NCBI GenBank assembly: GCA_001665255.1
Contig: LZSH01000015.1
Span: forward strand, 1-42,803
DNA length: 42,803 nucleotides
Direction: 5' to 3'
Source: Mycobacteriaceae bacterium 1482268.1
Lineage (GTDB): Bacteria > Actinomycetota > Actinomycetes > Mycobacteriales > Mycobacteriaceae
Shown: positions 33,116-41,800 of the stretch, in pieces
How the letters are laid out: the number at the start of each line of letters is the position of its first letter
Numbering within the stretch: the stretch's first letter is position 1
Program-made: the position numbers and the translations under genes
The notes under the pieces: model-generated
The model's database searches: none
What the model saw: the letters and a program-made list of their open reading frames with translations, nothing else
What the model was told of the DNA's origin: nothing

Positions 33116-33790
33116 TTAGGGACTGCTGCGCCACCGCGCGACGCCGACGGTGATCATGCGCAGCTGTTTCACCGCGACACGTTTGATCTCGTCGAGCGCC
33201 GCCTGATCGCCTGCATCCTCGATCGCTTCGGCGATGACGATCATCGAGTTGACGAAGAGGCTGGCCAGGATGTTGAGGTCCTCGCTGCTCCAGTTCGTCA
33301 GCCCGGGGAAGCGGGCGAGGTCGATGGCCAGCTCGGAGGTGATCAACCGGATCTCGGTGCGGATCGCGTAGCGCAGCACCGTCACTCCGCTGGAGCGTTC
33401 GCGCCCGATGAAGCGCCAGTACTCGCGCCGTTCGTTGACGCCTTCGATGAGGATGTCGACGGAGGACTCGATGACGCGCTTGGGGTCGAGCTTGCCCGCC
33501 CGCGCGCTGCGCAGCATGTCGCGCAGTGCGCGGAACGACTCGTCGATGAGCACCAGGCCGAGCGCCTCCATCGACTCGAAATGCCGGTAGAACGCCGCTG
33601 GCACGATGCCGGCCTCGCGGGTCACCTCGCGCAGGCTCAACTGCGAGAAACCACGGTCTTCCAAGAGGCGCAGCGCGGCCGCCACGATCGCGCGACGGGT
33701 GGCTTCTTTGCGTTCCTCACGCGACGGTGCGTCCCGTGAACGCGACCGATCTGATCTGCGCGTACGTGAGCCGGGCGAACGGCTGTTCAC
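33116..33790 (-). CDS. TetR-family regulator, FabR/DesT-like
   Basis: This is a 224-residue repressor-type protein. An arginine/serine-rich N-terminal tail (~25 residues) precedes the helix-turn-helix: FSQLSLREVTREAGIVPAAFYRHFESMEALGLVLIDE (in segments, residues 48-84). That segment is strikingly like FabR of E. coli, including SLREVxREAGIxPxxFYRHF. FabR and Pseudomonas DesT control unsaturated fatty-acid synthesis; DesT is divergent from an oxidoreductase-desaturase operon. Here the same arrangement is seen with the ferredoxin reductase and desaturase. The GTG start at 33790 lies in a palindrome. The open frame extends further upstream into the divergent promoter but is not conserved. Confidence 0.88.
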   Translation of the reverse strand: MNSRSPGSRTRRSDRSRSRDAPSREERKEATRRAIVAAALRLLEDRGFSQLSLREVTREAGIVPAAFYRHFESMEALGLVLIDESFRALRDMLRSARAGKLDPKRVIESSVDILIEGVNERREYWRFIGRERSSGVTVLRYAIRTEIRLITSELAIDLARFPGLTNWSSEDLNILASLFVNSMIVIAEAIEDAGDQAALDEIKRVAVKQLRMITVGVARWRSSP

Positions 33791-33870
33791 TCTGTGAAAC
33801 CTACCACAATCAGGGGCGATTCTATTGACGGGCTCCCCTGTACTCACGCACGGTATACACATGTTCACTC
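33785..33870. promoter_or_regulatory. Divergent control region, TetR and ferredoxin reductase/desaturase genes
   Basis: TTCAC-TCT-GTGAA (33786-33798) is a perfect 5-bp-arm palindrome over the TetR start. GTTCACTC occurs at 33785-33792 and again at 33863-33870, just inside the divergent gene, 78 bp away. A TATACA element lies at 33854-33859. Candidate TetR operators; not tested against the FabR/DesT consensus. Confidence 0.45.
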
Positions 33871-34913
33871 AAACTTTGACACGCCGCGCGCGACGGTCGC
33901 CTCTGCTGGAGCTGCTGACCGGCCCCCACGGCGTGGACCGATACACCGAGCTAGTCGACCCCACCTGGACCCTGGGTGAAGCGCGCGCACGGGTCGTCGC
34001 GGTTCGCCGCCAGACTCCGCGCAGCGTCACGCTGACCCTGGAACCGAACCGCGCGTTCACCGGATTCCGGGCCGGCCAGCACATCAACCTCACCGTCGAG
34101 ATCGACGGCCGCCGACGCACCCGCTGCTACTCACCGGCCAGCGCGCAGAGTGCCCGTTACATCGAACTGACCGTCGGCCGCCACGACGGCGGGCTGGTGT
34201 CCACCTACCTCTGCGACCACGCCCGCCCCGGCATGATCGTCGGCCTGGATTCGGTCGGCGGTGACTTCACGCTGCCCGCCATCCTTCCCCGCCGTATCCT
34301 GCTCGTCTCCGGCGGAAGCGGCATCACCCCGGTCATGTCGATGCTGCGGACACTGCGGGCCGACGGATTCGAAGGCGAGATCGCCTTCATCCACTACGCG
34401 CGCAGCGCAGAGGAAGCCTGTTACGCCGACGAACTCGCCGCGATGACGGGAGTCCGCGTACTGCACGGCTACACGCGAGACGGAGTGGGCGACGTAGCCG
34501 GCTACTTCGACGCCGAGCATCTGGCCGCCGCCATGCCCTCGCCGGACGCTGTCTACGTCTGCGGCCCGGCCGCGCTGGTGGACGCCGTGCGCGCGGTGTG
34601 CCCAGGCGCGCGATCCGAGTGCTTCGTTCCGCCGAGTTTCAGCACTCCCGCCGAAGCCGCCGGTGGCCGAATTTCGTTCACCGACAGCGATGTTCAGGCG
34701 ACCGACGACGGCCGTCCGCTGCTGCAGCAGGCAGAGGACGCCGGGCTCACCCCAGAGAGCGGATGCCGCATGGGCATCTGCCACACCTGCACCCGCCGCA
34801 AGACCCGCGGCGCGGTACGCAACCTGATCACCGGAGCGGTCTCTACCGCCGACGAGGAAGACGTGCAGATCTGCGTCACCGCCCCTGTCGGCGACGTCGA
34901 GATCGCGCTTTGA
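33861..34913 (+). CDS. Ferredoxin reductase-type oxidoreductase with C-terminal [2Fe-2S] domain
   Basis: This 350-residue electron donor for the adjacent desaturase resembles Rv3230c and Pseudomonas DesC in role. The FAD domain has RRTRCYSPASA (RxYS motif, 87-93), the NAD(P)H domain LLVSGGSGITPVMSML (148-162) and YVCGPAALV, and the ferredoxin domain GCRMGICHTCTRRK with C302, C307, C310 and C338. This is a fused reductase that passes electrons from NAD(P)H through FAD and iron-sulfur to the desaturase di-iron site. The ATG at 33861 is used; an in-frame upstream start is unsupported. Confidence 0.93.
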   Translation: MFTQTLTRRARRSPLLELLTGPHGVDRYTELVDPTWTLGEARARVVAVRRQTPRSVTLTLEPNRAFTGFRAGQHINLTVEIDGRRRTRCYSPASAQSARYIELTVGRHDGGLVSTYLCDHARPGMIVGLDSVGGDFTLPAILPRRILLVSGGSGITPVMSMLRTLRADGFEGEIAFIHYARSAEEACYADELAAMTGVRVLHGYTRDGVGDVAGYFDAEHLAAAMPSPDAVYVCGPAALVDAVRAVCPGARSECFVPPSFSTPAEAAGGRISFTDSDVQATDDGRPLLQQAEDAGLTPESGCRMGICHTCTRRKTRGAVRNLITGAVSTADEEDVQICVTAPVGDVEIAL

Positions 34914-34927
34914 GGAAAGGACTTCCG

Positions 34928-36028
34928 ATGACTGCACCAACCATCACCCAGCCCAAGGCCCTGGAGAAGACGGTCGCAGGCAAGACCGTCACGCTGACCC
35001 CCGAGCAGGCCGAGGCGTTCGGCCGTGAACTCGATGCGCTCAAGGAGCGGGTCATCGCCGATCTCGGGGAACGCGACGTCACCTATATCCGTCGAATCAT
35101 CAAGGCGCAGCGCGGGTTAGAAGTAGCCGGCCGCGCATTGCTGTTCGGCGGCATCTTCCCTCCGTTCTGGCTCGCGGGCACCGCAATGCTGGGGCTGTCG
35201 AAGATTCTCGACAACATGGAGATCGGCCACAACGTCATGCACGGTCAATACGACTGGACGGGCGACCCGGCGCTGTCGAGCAAGAAGTTCGAGTGGGACA
35301 CCGCGTGCCCGGCCGACCAGTGGCGTCACTCGCACAACTACATGCACCACACCTACACCAACATCGTCGGGATGGACCGCGATGTGGGCTACGGCATCCT
35401 GCGCATGAGCCCAGACCAGCGGTGGACGCCGTACTTCCTCGGCAACCCGGTCTACGCCTTCCTGCTGATGGTGCTGTTCCAGTACGGCGTCGCGCTCCAC
35501 GAGCTGGAAAGCGAGCGGATCCGCGCCGGCGATATCAGCATCGCCGACAAACGCGAGATCATCGAGGCGATCTGGCGCAAGACCAAGCGGCAGACGCTGA
35601 AGGATTACGTGGCCTTCCCATTGCTGGCCGGGCCGTTCGCGCCGTGGGTCATCGCGGGCAACCTGACCGCGAACCTGATGCGCAACATCTGGTCGTACAT
35701 GATCATCTTCTGCGGTCATTTCCCCGACGACGTCCAGGAGTTTTCGATCGAGGAGACCAAGGCCGAGACGCGGGGGCAATGGTACTTCCGCCAGATCCTC
35801 GGATCGGCAAACCTCACTGGTGGCAAGCTCTTTCACATCTTGAGCGGCAACCTGTCGTTCCAGATCGAGCACCATCTGTTCCCCGATGTCCCGGCACACC
35901 GGCACGCGGAGATCGCCCCGGAGGTGGCCGAGATCTGCCGCCGCTACGGCATCCCGTACAACAAGGGACCGTTGCCCAAGCAGTTCGCGACCGTGGTGCG
36001 CAAGATCATCCGGCTGGCGCTGCCCTAG
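34928..36028 (+). CDS. DesA3-like acyl-CoA desaturase
   Basis: This 366-residue membrane di-iron desaturase probably introduces a delta-9 double bond into stearoyl-CoA. The three histidine boxes are HNVMHGQYDW (H101, H105), HNYMHHTYT (H136, H140, H141) and QIEHHLFPDV (H315, H316); FCGH (H264) is a likely extra ligand. Hydrophobic segments lie around residues 75-92, 175-192 and 235-262. It resembles M. tuberculosis DesA3 but is shorter at the C-terminus. The start ATG has AGGAAAGG about 7 nt upstream. It follows the reductase by 14 nt. Confidence 0.94.
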   Translation: MTAPTITQPKALEKTVAGKTVTLTPEQAEAFGRELDALKERVIADLGERDVTYIRRIIKAQRGLEVAGRALLFGGIFPPFWLAGTAMLGLSKILDNMEIGHNVMHGQYDWTGDPALSSKKFEWDTACPADQWRHSHNYMHHTYTNIVGMDRDVGYGILRMSPDQRWTPYFLGNPVYAFLLMVLFQYGVALHELESERIRAGDISIADKREIIEAIWRKTKRQTLKDYVAFPLLAGPFAPWVIAGNLTANLMRNIWSYMIIFCGHFPDDVQEFSIEETKAETRGQWYFRQILGSANLTGGKLFHILSGNLSFQIEHHLFPDVPAHRHAEIAPEVAEICRRYGIPYNKGPLPKQFATVVRKIIRLALP

Positions 36029-36029
36029 T

Positions 36030-36134
36030 CGCCGCGAAACGGAATTCCAGCACGCGTTTACTCGTAAAATCGGTGCTGGAATTTCCCCCGCAAGCGGGAG
36101 GTGCCCCCAGTTTCGGCGCAAGCGGGTGGTGCGC
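36030..36134. repeat. Complex inverted/direct repeat between convergent desaturase and nei
   Basis: AATTCCAGCAC (36043-36053) and GTGCTGGAATT (36073-36083) form an 11-bp stem around a 19-nt loop; the outer CGAAAC (36035-36040) pairs with GTTTCG (36110-36115). A GC-rich unit between them recurs: CGCAAGCGGGAGGTGCCC (36089-36106) and CGCAAGCGGGTGGTGCGC (36117-36134), 16 of 18 identical. It fills the space between two stop codons, so a termination role is likely; the composite structure suggests an insertion into a palindrome. Confidence 0.6.
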
Positions 36135-36896
36135 TCAGCGCTGACAGTTGGGGCACCAGAACGAGATCCGGTCGCCGCTGTCGTCCGACGTGATCGTCGT
36201 GCCACAGCGGCGGCACGGTTCGCCCGCCCGCCCGTACACCCACACCTGTCGTCCTCGCCTGGTGTCCCCGGTCGTCGTCCGGTTGAAACGGTTGCGGTTC
36301 AACCACAACATGTCGCGCGCCCGCTGCACCATCCGAAGGGGGTCCGTCACCGAACCGACCGGCGATGTCGGCAGGTGGCCGAAGACGAAACAGAGTTCGT
36401 TGCAATACACGTTTCCGACGCCCGCCATCACACGCTGATCAAGCAGCGCAGCGGCCAGCGGCCGGTTCGGATCGGCGACCAGGTTGGCCGCAGCGATGTG
36501 CGGGTCCCAGTCCGGGCCAAGCAGATCGGGCCCGAGGTGAGCGACGACGGACTCGTCGTCGGCGCGGTCGAGGATCTCCAGCACGCCGAGATCGATCCCG
36601 GCGGCCTGCACGTCGCCGGCTTCCAGGATGATGCGGATCCGGTGGCCTGCGCGGCTCGGCTGCGCGGTGCTCGCGACGCGCCAGCTGCCGTCCATCTTCA
36701 GGTGCGAATGGATGCTCGCTTGACCGACGCGGATGAACAGGTGCTTGCCGCGGCTGATGACTTCGTCGACCCGTTGTCCGGTCAGGTCGACGGTGGCGTA
36801 GCGAGGCACGCGAACGTCGCAGCGCGTCAGGGTTTTACCGGCCAGCGCCTCCCGAAGCGTGGCGGCGGTGTGGAAGACCGTGTCGCCCTCCGGCAT
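36135..36896 (-). CDS. nei: Endonuclease VIII-type DNA glycosylase Nei
   Basis: This 253-residue Fpg/Nei family glycosylase/AP lyase removes oxidised pyrimidines. [12 protein letters not shown] holds the catalytic Pro2 (after Met removal) and Glu3, and [19 protein letters not shown] is the helix-two-turn-helix region. The zinc-finger cysteines are in EPCRRCG and WCPNCQR at the C-terminus, and the conserved finger arginine sits near the end. ATG 36896 is the conserved start; the longer in-frame start was rejected because Pro2 must follow the initiator. The gene is 2 nt after the SDR gene and ends the nitronate monooxygenase-SDR-nei run. Confidence 0.95.
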   Translation of the reverse strand: MPEGDTVFHTAATLREALAGKTLTRCDVRVPRYATVDLTGQRVDEVISRGKHLFIRVGQASIHSHLKMDGSWRVASTAQPSRAGHRIRIILEAGDVQAAGIDLGVLEILDRADDESVVAHLGPDLLGPDWDPHIAAANLVADPNRPLAAALLDQRVMAGVGNVYCNELCFVFGHLPTSPVGSVTDPLRMVQRARDMLWLNRNRFNRTTTGDTRRGRQVWVYGRAGEPCRRCGTTITSDDSGDRISFWCPNCQR

Positions 36897-36898
36897 CG

Positions 36899-37834
36899 CT
36901 AAGCCGTCATCTTCACCGACACGTCCCACAGGCGTTCGGCATTGGCGGGGTCAACCGCGTAGCGGGCGACGCCGCCGGTGCCCGGTGCGCCGCGCCGGTC
37001 CACGACGCGCGCCTCGTTGCAGTCCTCGAAGTACCGGCCGCCGACGCCGTCGAGCAGGGGCGAGGCGGCCAGCAGCACCGACGTCGCGGCACCCTGTTCG
37101 ACGGTCTTGAGCCTGAGTTGTTTTGCCGCCGAGGACACGTGGCCCGCATCCACATGACGGCCGAGCCGGGTGTCGAAGATCGCGCCGGGCATCAGCGCGT
37201 TGCAGGTGATGCCGTCGTTCGCCCAGCGCCGGGTGGCCCCGACGGCGAACAGGACGTTGGCCGTCTTGGATTGCCCGTAGGCGCTGAACGGGTTGTAGTC
37301 GCGGAACGCATAGTCGATGTCGTCGAACACCACCGGCGAGCGCAGATGCCCGCCCGAACTGACCGACACCACGCGGGCCCGGTCCGCGGCAGCAAGCGCA
37401 TCATGCAGCCCGACCGCCAGCGCGAAGTGGCCGAGATGATTTGTGGCGAACTGCAACTCGTGACCGCTCGAGGCGAGGGTCAGTTCGGGGACCGCCATCA
37501 CACCCGCGTTGTTGACCAGGATGTCGAGCGGCCCTCTCCATGCCCGGACGAACGCGGCGACGCTGGACAGGTCGCCGAGGTCGACGGCGCCGACGATGAC
37601 GTTGGGGTTGCCCGTGCCGGCGCGGATGCCGCCCGCCACGCGCTCACCTTCGGACGGGTTGCGGACGGCCAGCGTGACCGCGGCTCCCGCGGCGGCCAGT
37701 GCCCGCGCGGTCTCGACGCCGATGCCCGATGAGGCGCCGGTGACGATCGCGGTCTTGCCAGTCAGGTCGACACCGGCAAGGACGTCGGCGGACGTGGATT
37801 CGAACCCGAACGGCGTGGTGAAAAGCTCAGCCAT
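36899..37834 (-). CDS. Short-chain dehydrogenase, retinol-dehydrogenase-like
   Basis: This 311-residue classical SDR shows [43 protein letters not shown], catalytic serine region VVSVSSGGH, and [10 protein letters not shown] (YxxxK). It resembles the WW-domain/retinol dehydrogenase-like group of bacterial SDRs, commonly acting on lipophilic alcohols or ketones, but the substrate is unknown. It overlaps the upstream nitronate monooxygenase gene by 8 nt and precedes nei by 2 nt, so all three share a transcript. Nothing is unusual in sequence. Confidence 0.9.
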   Translation of the reverse strand: MAELFTTPFGFESTSADVLAGVDLTGKTAIVTGASSGIGVETARALAAAGAAVTLAVRNPSEGERVAGGIRAGTGNPNVIVGAVDLGDLSSVAAFVRAWRGPLDILVNNAGVMAVPELTLASSGHELQFATNHLGHFALAVGLHDALAAADRARVVSVSSGGHLRSPVVFDDIDYAFRDYNPFSAYGQSKTANVLFAVGATRRWANDGITCNALMPGAIFDTRLGRHVDAGHVSSAAKQLRLKTVEQGAATSVLLAASPLLDGVGGRYFEDCNEARVVDRRGAPGTGGVARYAVDPANAERLWDVSVKMTA

Positions 37835-38783
37835 CGCGGCCGCCCGCGGTGGCGATGGCGTCCTCGGCGTCGCGGGCGATGCGCTCGACGAGCGTTGCGG
37901 CACTGTGCTTTTCGGTGATGATGTCGACAGCTTCGCCCGCCCAGACCGGTAGGTAGTCGAGGTCGCGACGCCTGACCCCGTCGCGGTAGGCCGCCTTCGC
38001 CGCGTCGTTCATGTCGGTCTCGCGGCCCTGCCAGGCGTCGGTGACCGCGTTGCGCAGCGTGCGCGCCGGATACCGCGCGGGCCACGGCGAGTCGCGCACG
38101 ACGTCGAGCGCGCGCCCGCGTGTGGTGTCGGCGGCGCCGGCGGCGACGATCGCGTCGGCTTCCTCCGGGCTGATCAACGCTTCGTGGGTGGCCTCGAACC
38201 GGGTGCCGATGACGGCACCCGCGGCGCCGAGGACGAGCGCGGCGGCCAACCCGCGGCCGTCGGCGATTCCGCCCGCGGCCAGCACCGGGACGGATCCTGC
38301 GATGTCGACGACGGCAGGCACGAACGGCAGTGTCGCGCGTCCGCCGCCGTGGCCACCGGCTTCGCAGCCCTGCGCCACTACGACGTCGGCTCCCACCTCC
38401 AGCGCACGATGAGCCTCCGCCAAGTCGGTGACCTGAACGATGAGCGGTAACCCGGCCGCGCGGACCGCCTCGCTGAACGGGGCGGGGTCGCCGAACGACA
38501 GCATGATCGCCGCGGGCGACTGCGCGACGGCCGCGTCGATCACCGCCGCGTCGATGGCCCACGACAAGAAGCCGATTCCCCACGGCTTGTGGGTGCCTGC
38601 CCGCGCGAGTTCGCACTGCCGCGTCAGCCACGTCGGGTCGCCGCTTCCGGCGCCGATCACGCCCAATCCACCGCCCTCGGAGACGGCTGCGGCCAGCGCG
38701 CCGCCGGCGACGCCGCCCATCGGTGCCAGCACGACGGGATGGGCGATACCGAACATCTCGGTCAATGCTGTGCGTAACGCCAT
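37827..38783 (-). CDS. Nitronate monooxygenase-like FMN protein
   Basis: This 318-residue TIM-barrel flavoprotein of the 2-nitropropane dioxygenase family has HPVVLAPMGGVAGGALAAAV, GFLSWAID, VAQGCEAGGHGG (FMN phosphate region with catalytic-type His), and VPVLAAGGIADGRGLAAALVLGA followed by GTRF. The family oxidises nitronates or related propionate-3-nitronate, or acts as enoyl reductase-like; specificity is open. The ATG at 38783 is supported by a TAGAGT box 7 nt before; GTG 38792 is possible. It begins just after the lhr stop (26-nt spacer). Confidence 0.88.
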   Translation of the reverse strand: MALRTALTEMFGIAHPVVLAPMGGVAGGALAAAVSEGGGLGVIGAGSGDPTWLTRQCELARAGTHKPWGIGFLSWAIDAAVIDAAVAQSPAAIMLSFGDPAPFSEAVRAAGLPLIVQVTDLAEAHRALEVGADVVVAQGCEAGGHGGGRATLPFVPAVVDIAGSVPVLAAGGIADGRGLAAALVLGAAGAVIGTRFEATHEALISPEEADAIVAAGAADTTRGRALDVVRDSPWPARYPARTLRNAVTDAWQGRETDMNDAAKAAYRDGVRRRDLDYLPVWAGEAVDIITEKHSAATLVERIARDAEDAIATAGGRDG

Positions 38784-38790
38784 GTCCTGC

Positions 38791-38796
38791 ACTCTA
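38791..38796 (-). promoter_or_regulatory. Candidate leaderless -10 box of the nitronate monooxygenase gene
   Basis: TAGAGT on the minus strand, 7 nt before ATG 38783, within the short gap after lhr. It would allow the downstream three-gene run (FMN protein, SDR, nei) to be transcribed independently of lhr. Confidence 0.45.
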
Positions 38797-38808
38797 GAAA
38801 GGAGGCCG

Positions 38809-41800
38809 TCAGCGCAGCCGCAGACCCCGCGGGGTGCGGGCGAAGCCGGCGTTTGTCAGCGCGGCGACCACGCCTGACTGGTCGCCCGCCGCGGCCGCGG
38901 CGAGTACCGGCTCGCCGTTGATCTTCTCGACGAGGAGGGACTGCACGCGGCCGGCGCTGACCAGATCAGCCAGGGCCCCCGCGGCCGCATGGTGGGCTTC
39001 GGCGTCTTCGGTGAAGGTGAGCAAGGTGCGCCCGCCGCGTTCGAGGAACCAGGCGAGTCCGCCGTCGACGAGCGCGACCAGCGCCCCGGCCTTGCGGCCG
39101 GGCCGGTGGGCGCCGTCGGGCCACGGAAGCGCCGCGCCGTAGGGGTTGGCGGGATCGGCGGCCGCCAGCACCACAGTCTGGTACTCCTTGCGCTCCGGTT
39201 CGACATTGTCGAGATATGACCGCAGCCGGTCGACCGTGGACGCGACCGCGAATTGTGCTCCGCCCAGCGACTCGACGAAGTACCCCCGCTGGCATCGGCC
39301 CGCATCCTCGAATGCCGTTAGCACCTTGTAGAGCATGGCAAAGCCACCGGGGATGCCCTCGCCGGCGACGGCGCCCTTGGTCAGCACTCCGTGGCGGTGC
39401 AGCAGCAGCTCGGCCTGAAAGTGCGCTCGCACCGTGGAATCCGGCTCGGCGGCCGGAAGTGCCGACCATCGTCCCGCGACGGTGGGATCGGCCGCGCGGG
39501 TCTGGGCATGGGCCACGCTGTAGCGGCTCAGCCGCGGCGGCCGCGAGCGTTGGCGGTGCGCCGGCCGACCCGATCTCCGACCCACGCCGCCGAGCAAGGC
39601 CCGCACCGGCGAGAACGTATCGCCGGTGACCCAGCCGGCCCAGATCAATTCCCACAGCGCCTGTTTGAACCGTTCGGACTCCCCGTCGGCGAGCTGACGG
39701 AAGAAGTACGCTCCGCCCCCGCCGAGGATCTCCATGATGGCCCGGTGGGTGTCGGTGAAATCGATCTCGGCGGGCTCTGCGAGTGTCAGTGCCGCGTTCT
39801 CGGCGGAGTGGAATGCGATCCAGCCGTCGCCATTGCCGATCGTGCCCGCGCCTGACCACGTCACCTCGCCGGAGGCGAGCAGTTCGTCGAGCATTGCCGG
39901 CTGGTAGTCGCGGATACGCGCGGAGAACACCAGCGGCTCGACCGCCGACGCGGGTATCGGCACGCCTGCCAGTTGGTCGATCACCGAGGCGAGGCTGTCG
40001 ATGCCGCTGGCCCGCTCCGCTCCGACCTGCTGCCACGCCGGCAGGAACCGTGCGTATGCGGCGGTGCTCACGGGCTCCACCTGTGCCCGCAGCGCAGCCA
40101 GCGACCGTCGCCGGAGGATCTTCAGCACGCCCGCGTCACACCACTGGGCGCCGCTGTCGGCCTGATCGGTGAACTCGCCGCGAACCAGCTTGCCGTCGAT
40201 AGCCATGCGGCCCAACACATCTGCGGCGACTCGCTGGCCGAGACCGAATCGGGCCGCCGCGTCGTGCGTGGTGAACGGGGCGCGGGTGCGCGCGTAGCGG
40301 CCCAGTAGTTCACCGAGGGGGTCGGCGACGCTTTGGGTGAAGATCGCGGGCACGCCGACCGGCACGGCGACGCCGACGCCGTCGCGCAGCAGGCCGATGT
40401 CCTCGATCGCCACCCACCACGTCTGCCCGGCGAACGACACAGTGAGCGCGCGCTTGGCTTCGCGTAGTCCCTCCAGCCAGCCGCCGACGTCCTCGGCGGT
40501 GCACCGGTCGGCGATCTCGGCCTCGGTAAGCGGACCCAATAGCCGCAGCAGGTCGGCGACACCCTCGGCGTCGCGAGCGGCGCGGTCGTCGCTGAGGTGC
40601 TGCAGCTGCGCTGCGGTGCTTGCGATCACCTGTGGGTCGAGCAGCTCGCGCAGCTCGACGCGGCCCAGCAGCTCGGCGAGCAGCATGCTGTCGAGCGACA
40701 ACGCGGCGGCTCGGCGCTCGGCCAGCGGGCTGTCGCCCTCGTACATGAATGCGCCGACGTATCCGAACAGCAGCGAAGCCGCAAACGGCGACGGCGTCTG
40801 GGTCTCGACCTCGACCACCCGCAGCCGGCGCTGTGCGATCCGGTGCATGAGTTCGGTGAGGGTCGGCACGTCGTAGACGTCCTGCAGGCACTCCCTGACC
40901 GTCTCCAGAACGATCGGGAAGTCAGGGTATTTGCGGGCCACATCGAGCAATTGCGCCGCCCGCTGCCGCTGGTGCCACAGCGGCGACCGCTTGCCGGGAT
41001 GGCGCCGCGGCAGTAACAGCGCGCGCGCCGAGCATTCGCGGAACCGGGACGCGAACAACGCTGAACCGCCCACCTCCGCGGTGACGACCGGCTCGATCTC
41101 GTCGGCGTCGAACACGAACAGGTCGGAGCCGGGCGGGGCATCCTCGGTGTCGGGCAGCCGCACGATGATGCCGTCGTCAGAGGCGGTCGGCTTCTCGTCG
41201 ATGCCATAGCGCTCGCGCAGCCGTCGCGACACCGCCAGCGCCAGCGGGCCGTGTACCCGAAGGCCGTAGGGGGAGTGCAGAATCAGCCGCCAGTCGCCGA
41301 GCTCGTCGCGGAACCGCTCGACGACGAAGGTCGCGTCGGTCGGCACCGTGCCTGTGGCGTCGCGTTGGTCGTTGAGCAGCTGCCACAGATTGTCGGTGGC
41401 GTAGTCGTCGAAGCCCATTGCGGCGCAACGGCCCGCGAAGTCGTCGCGGCCCAGGCCAGCGAGTTCGCCGGTGAACGCGCCGATCGCCGCGCCAAGCTCG
41501 GCGGGCCTGCCCACCCCGTCGCCGCGCCAGAACGGTAGCCGCGCGGGTTGGCCCGGCGCCGGGATGACCAGCACCCGGTCGTGGGTGATCTCGGTGATTC
41601 GCCAGCTGGTCGCGCCCAGGGAGATGACGTCGCCGGGGCGTGACTCGTAGACCATCTCCTCATCGAGTTCGCCCACCCGCGAAGGTTTTTCGGAGTCCGC
41701 ATTGGAGGCCAGGTAGACGGTGAACATGCCGCGGTCGGGGATCGCGCCGCCGGAGGTGACCGCCAGCCGCTGGGCACCCGGCCGCGCGGTGAGCGTGCCG

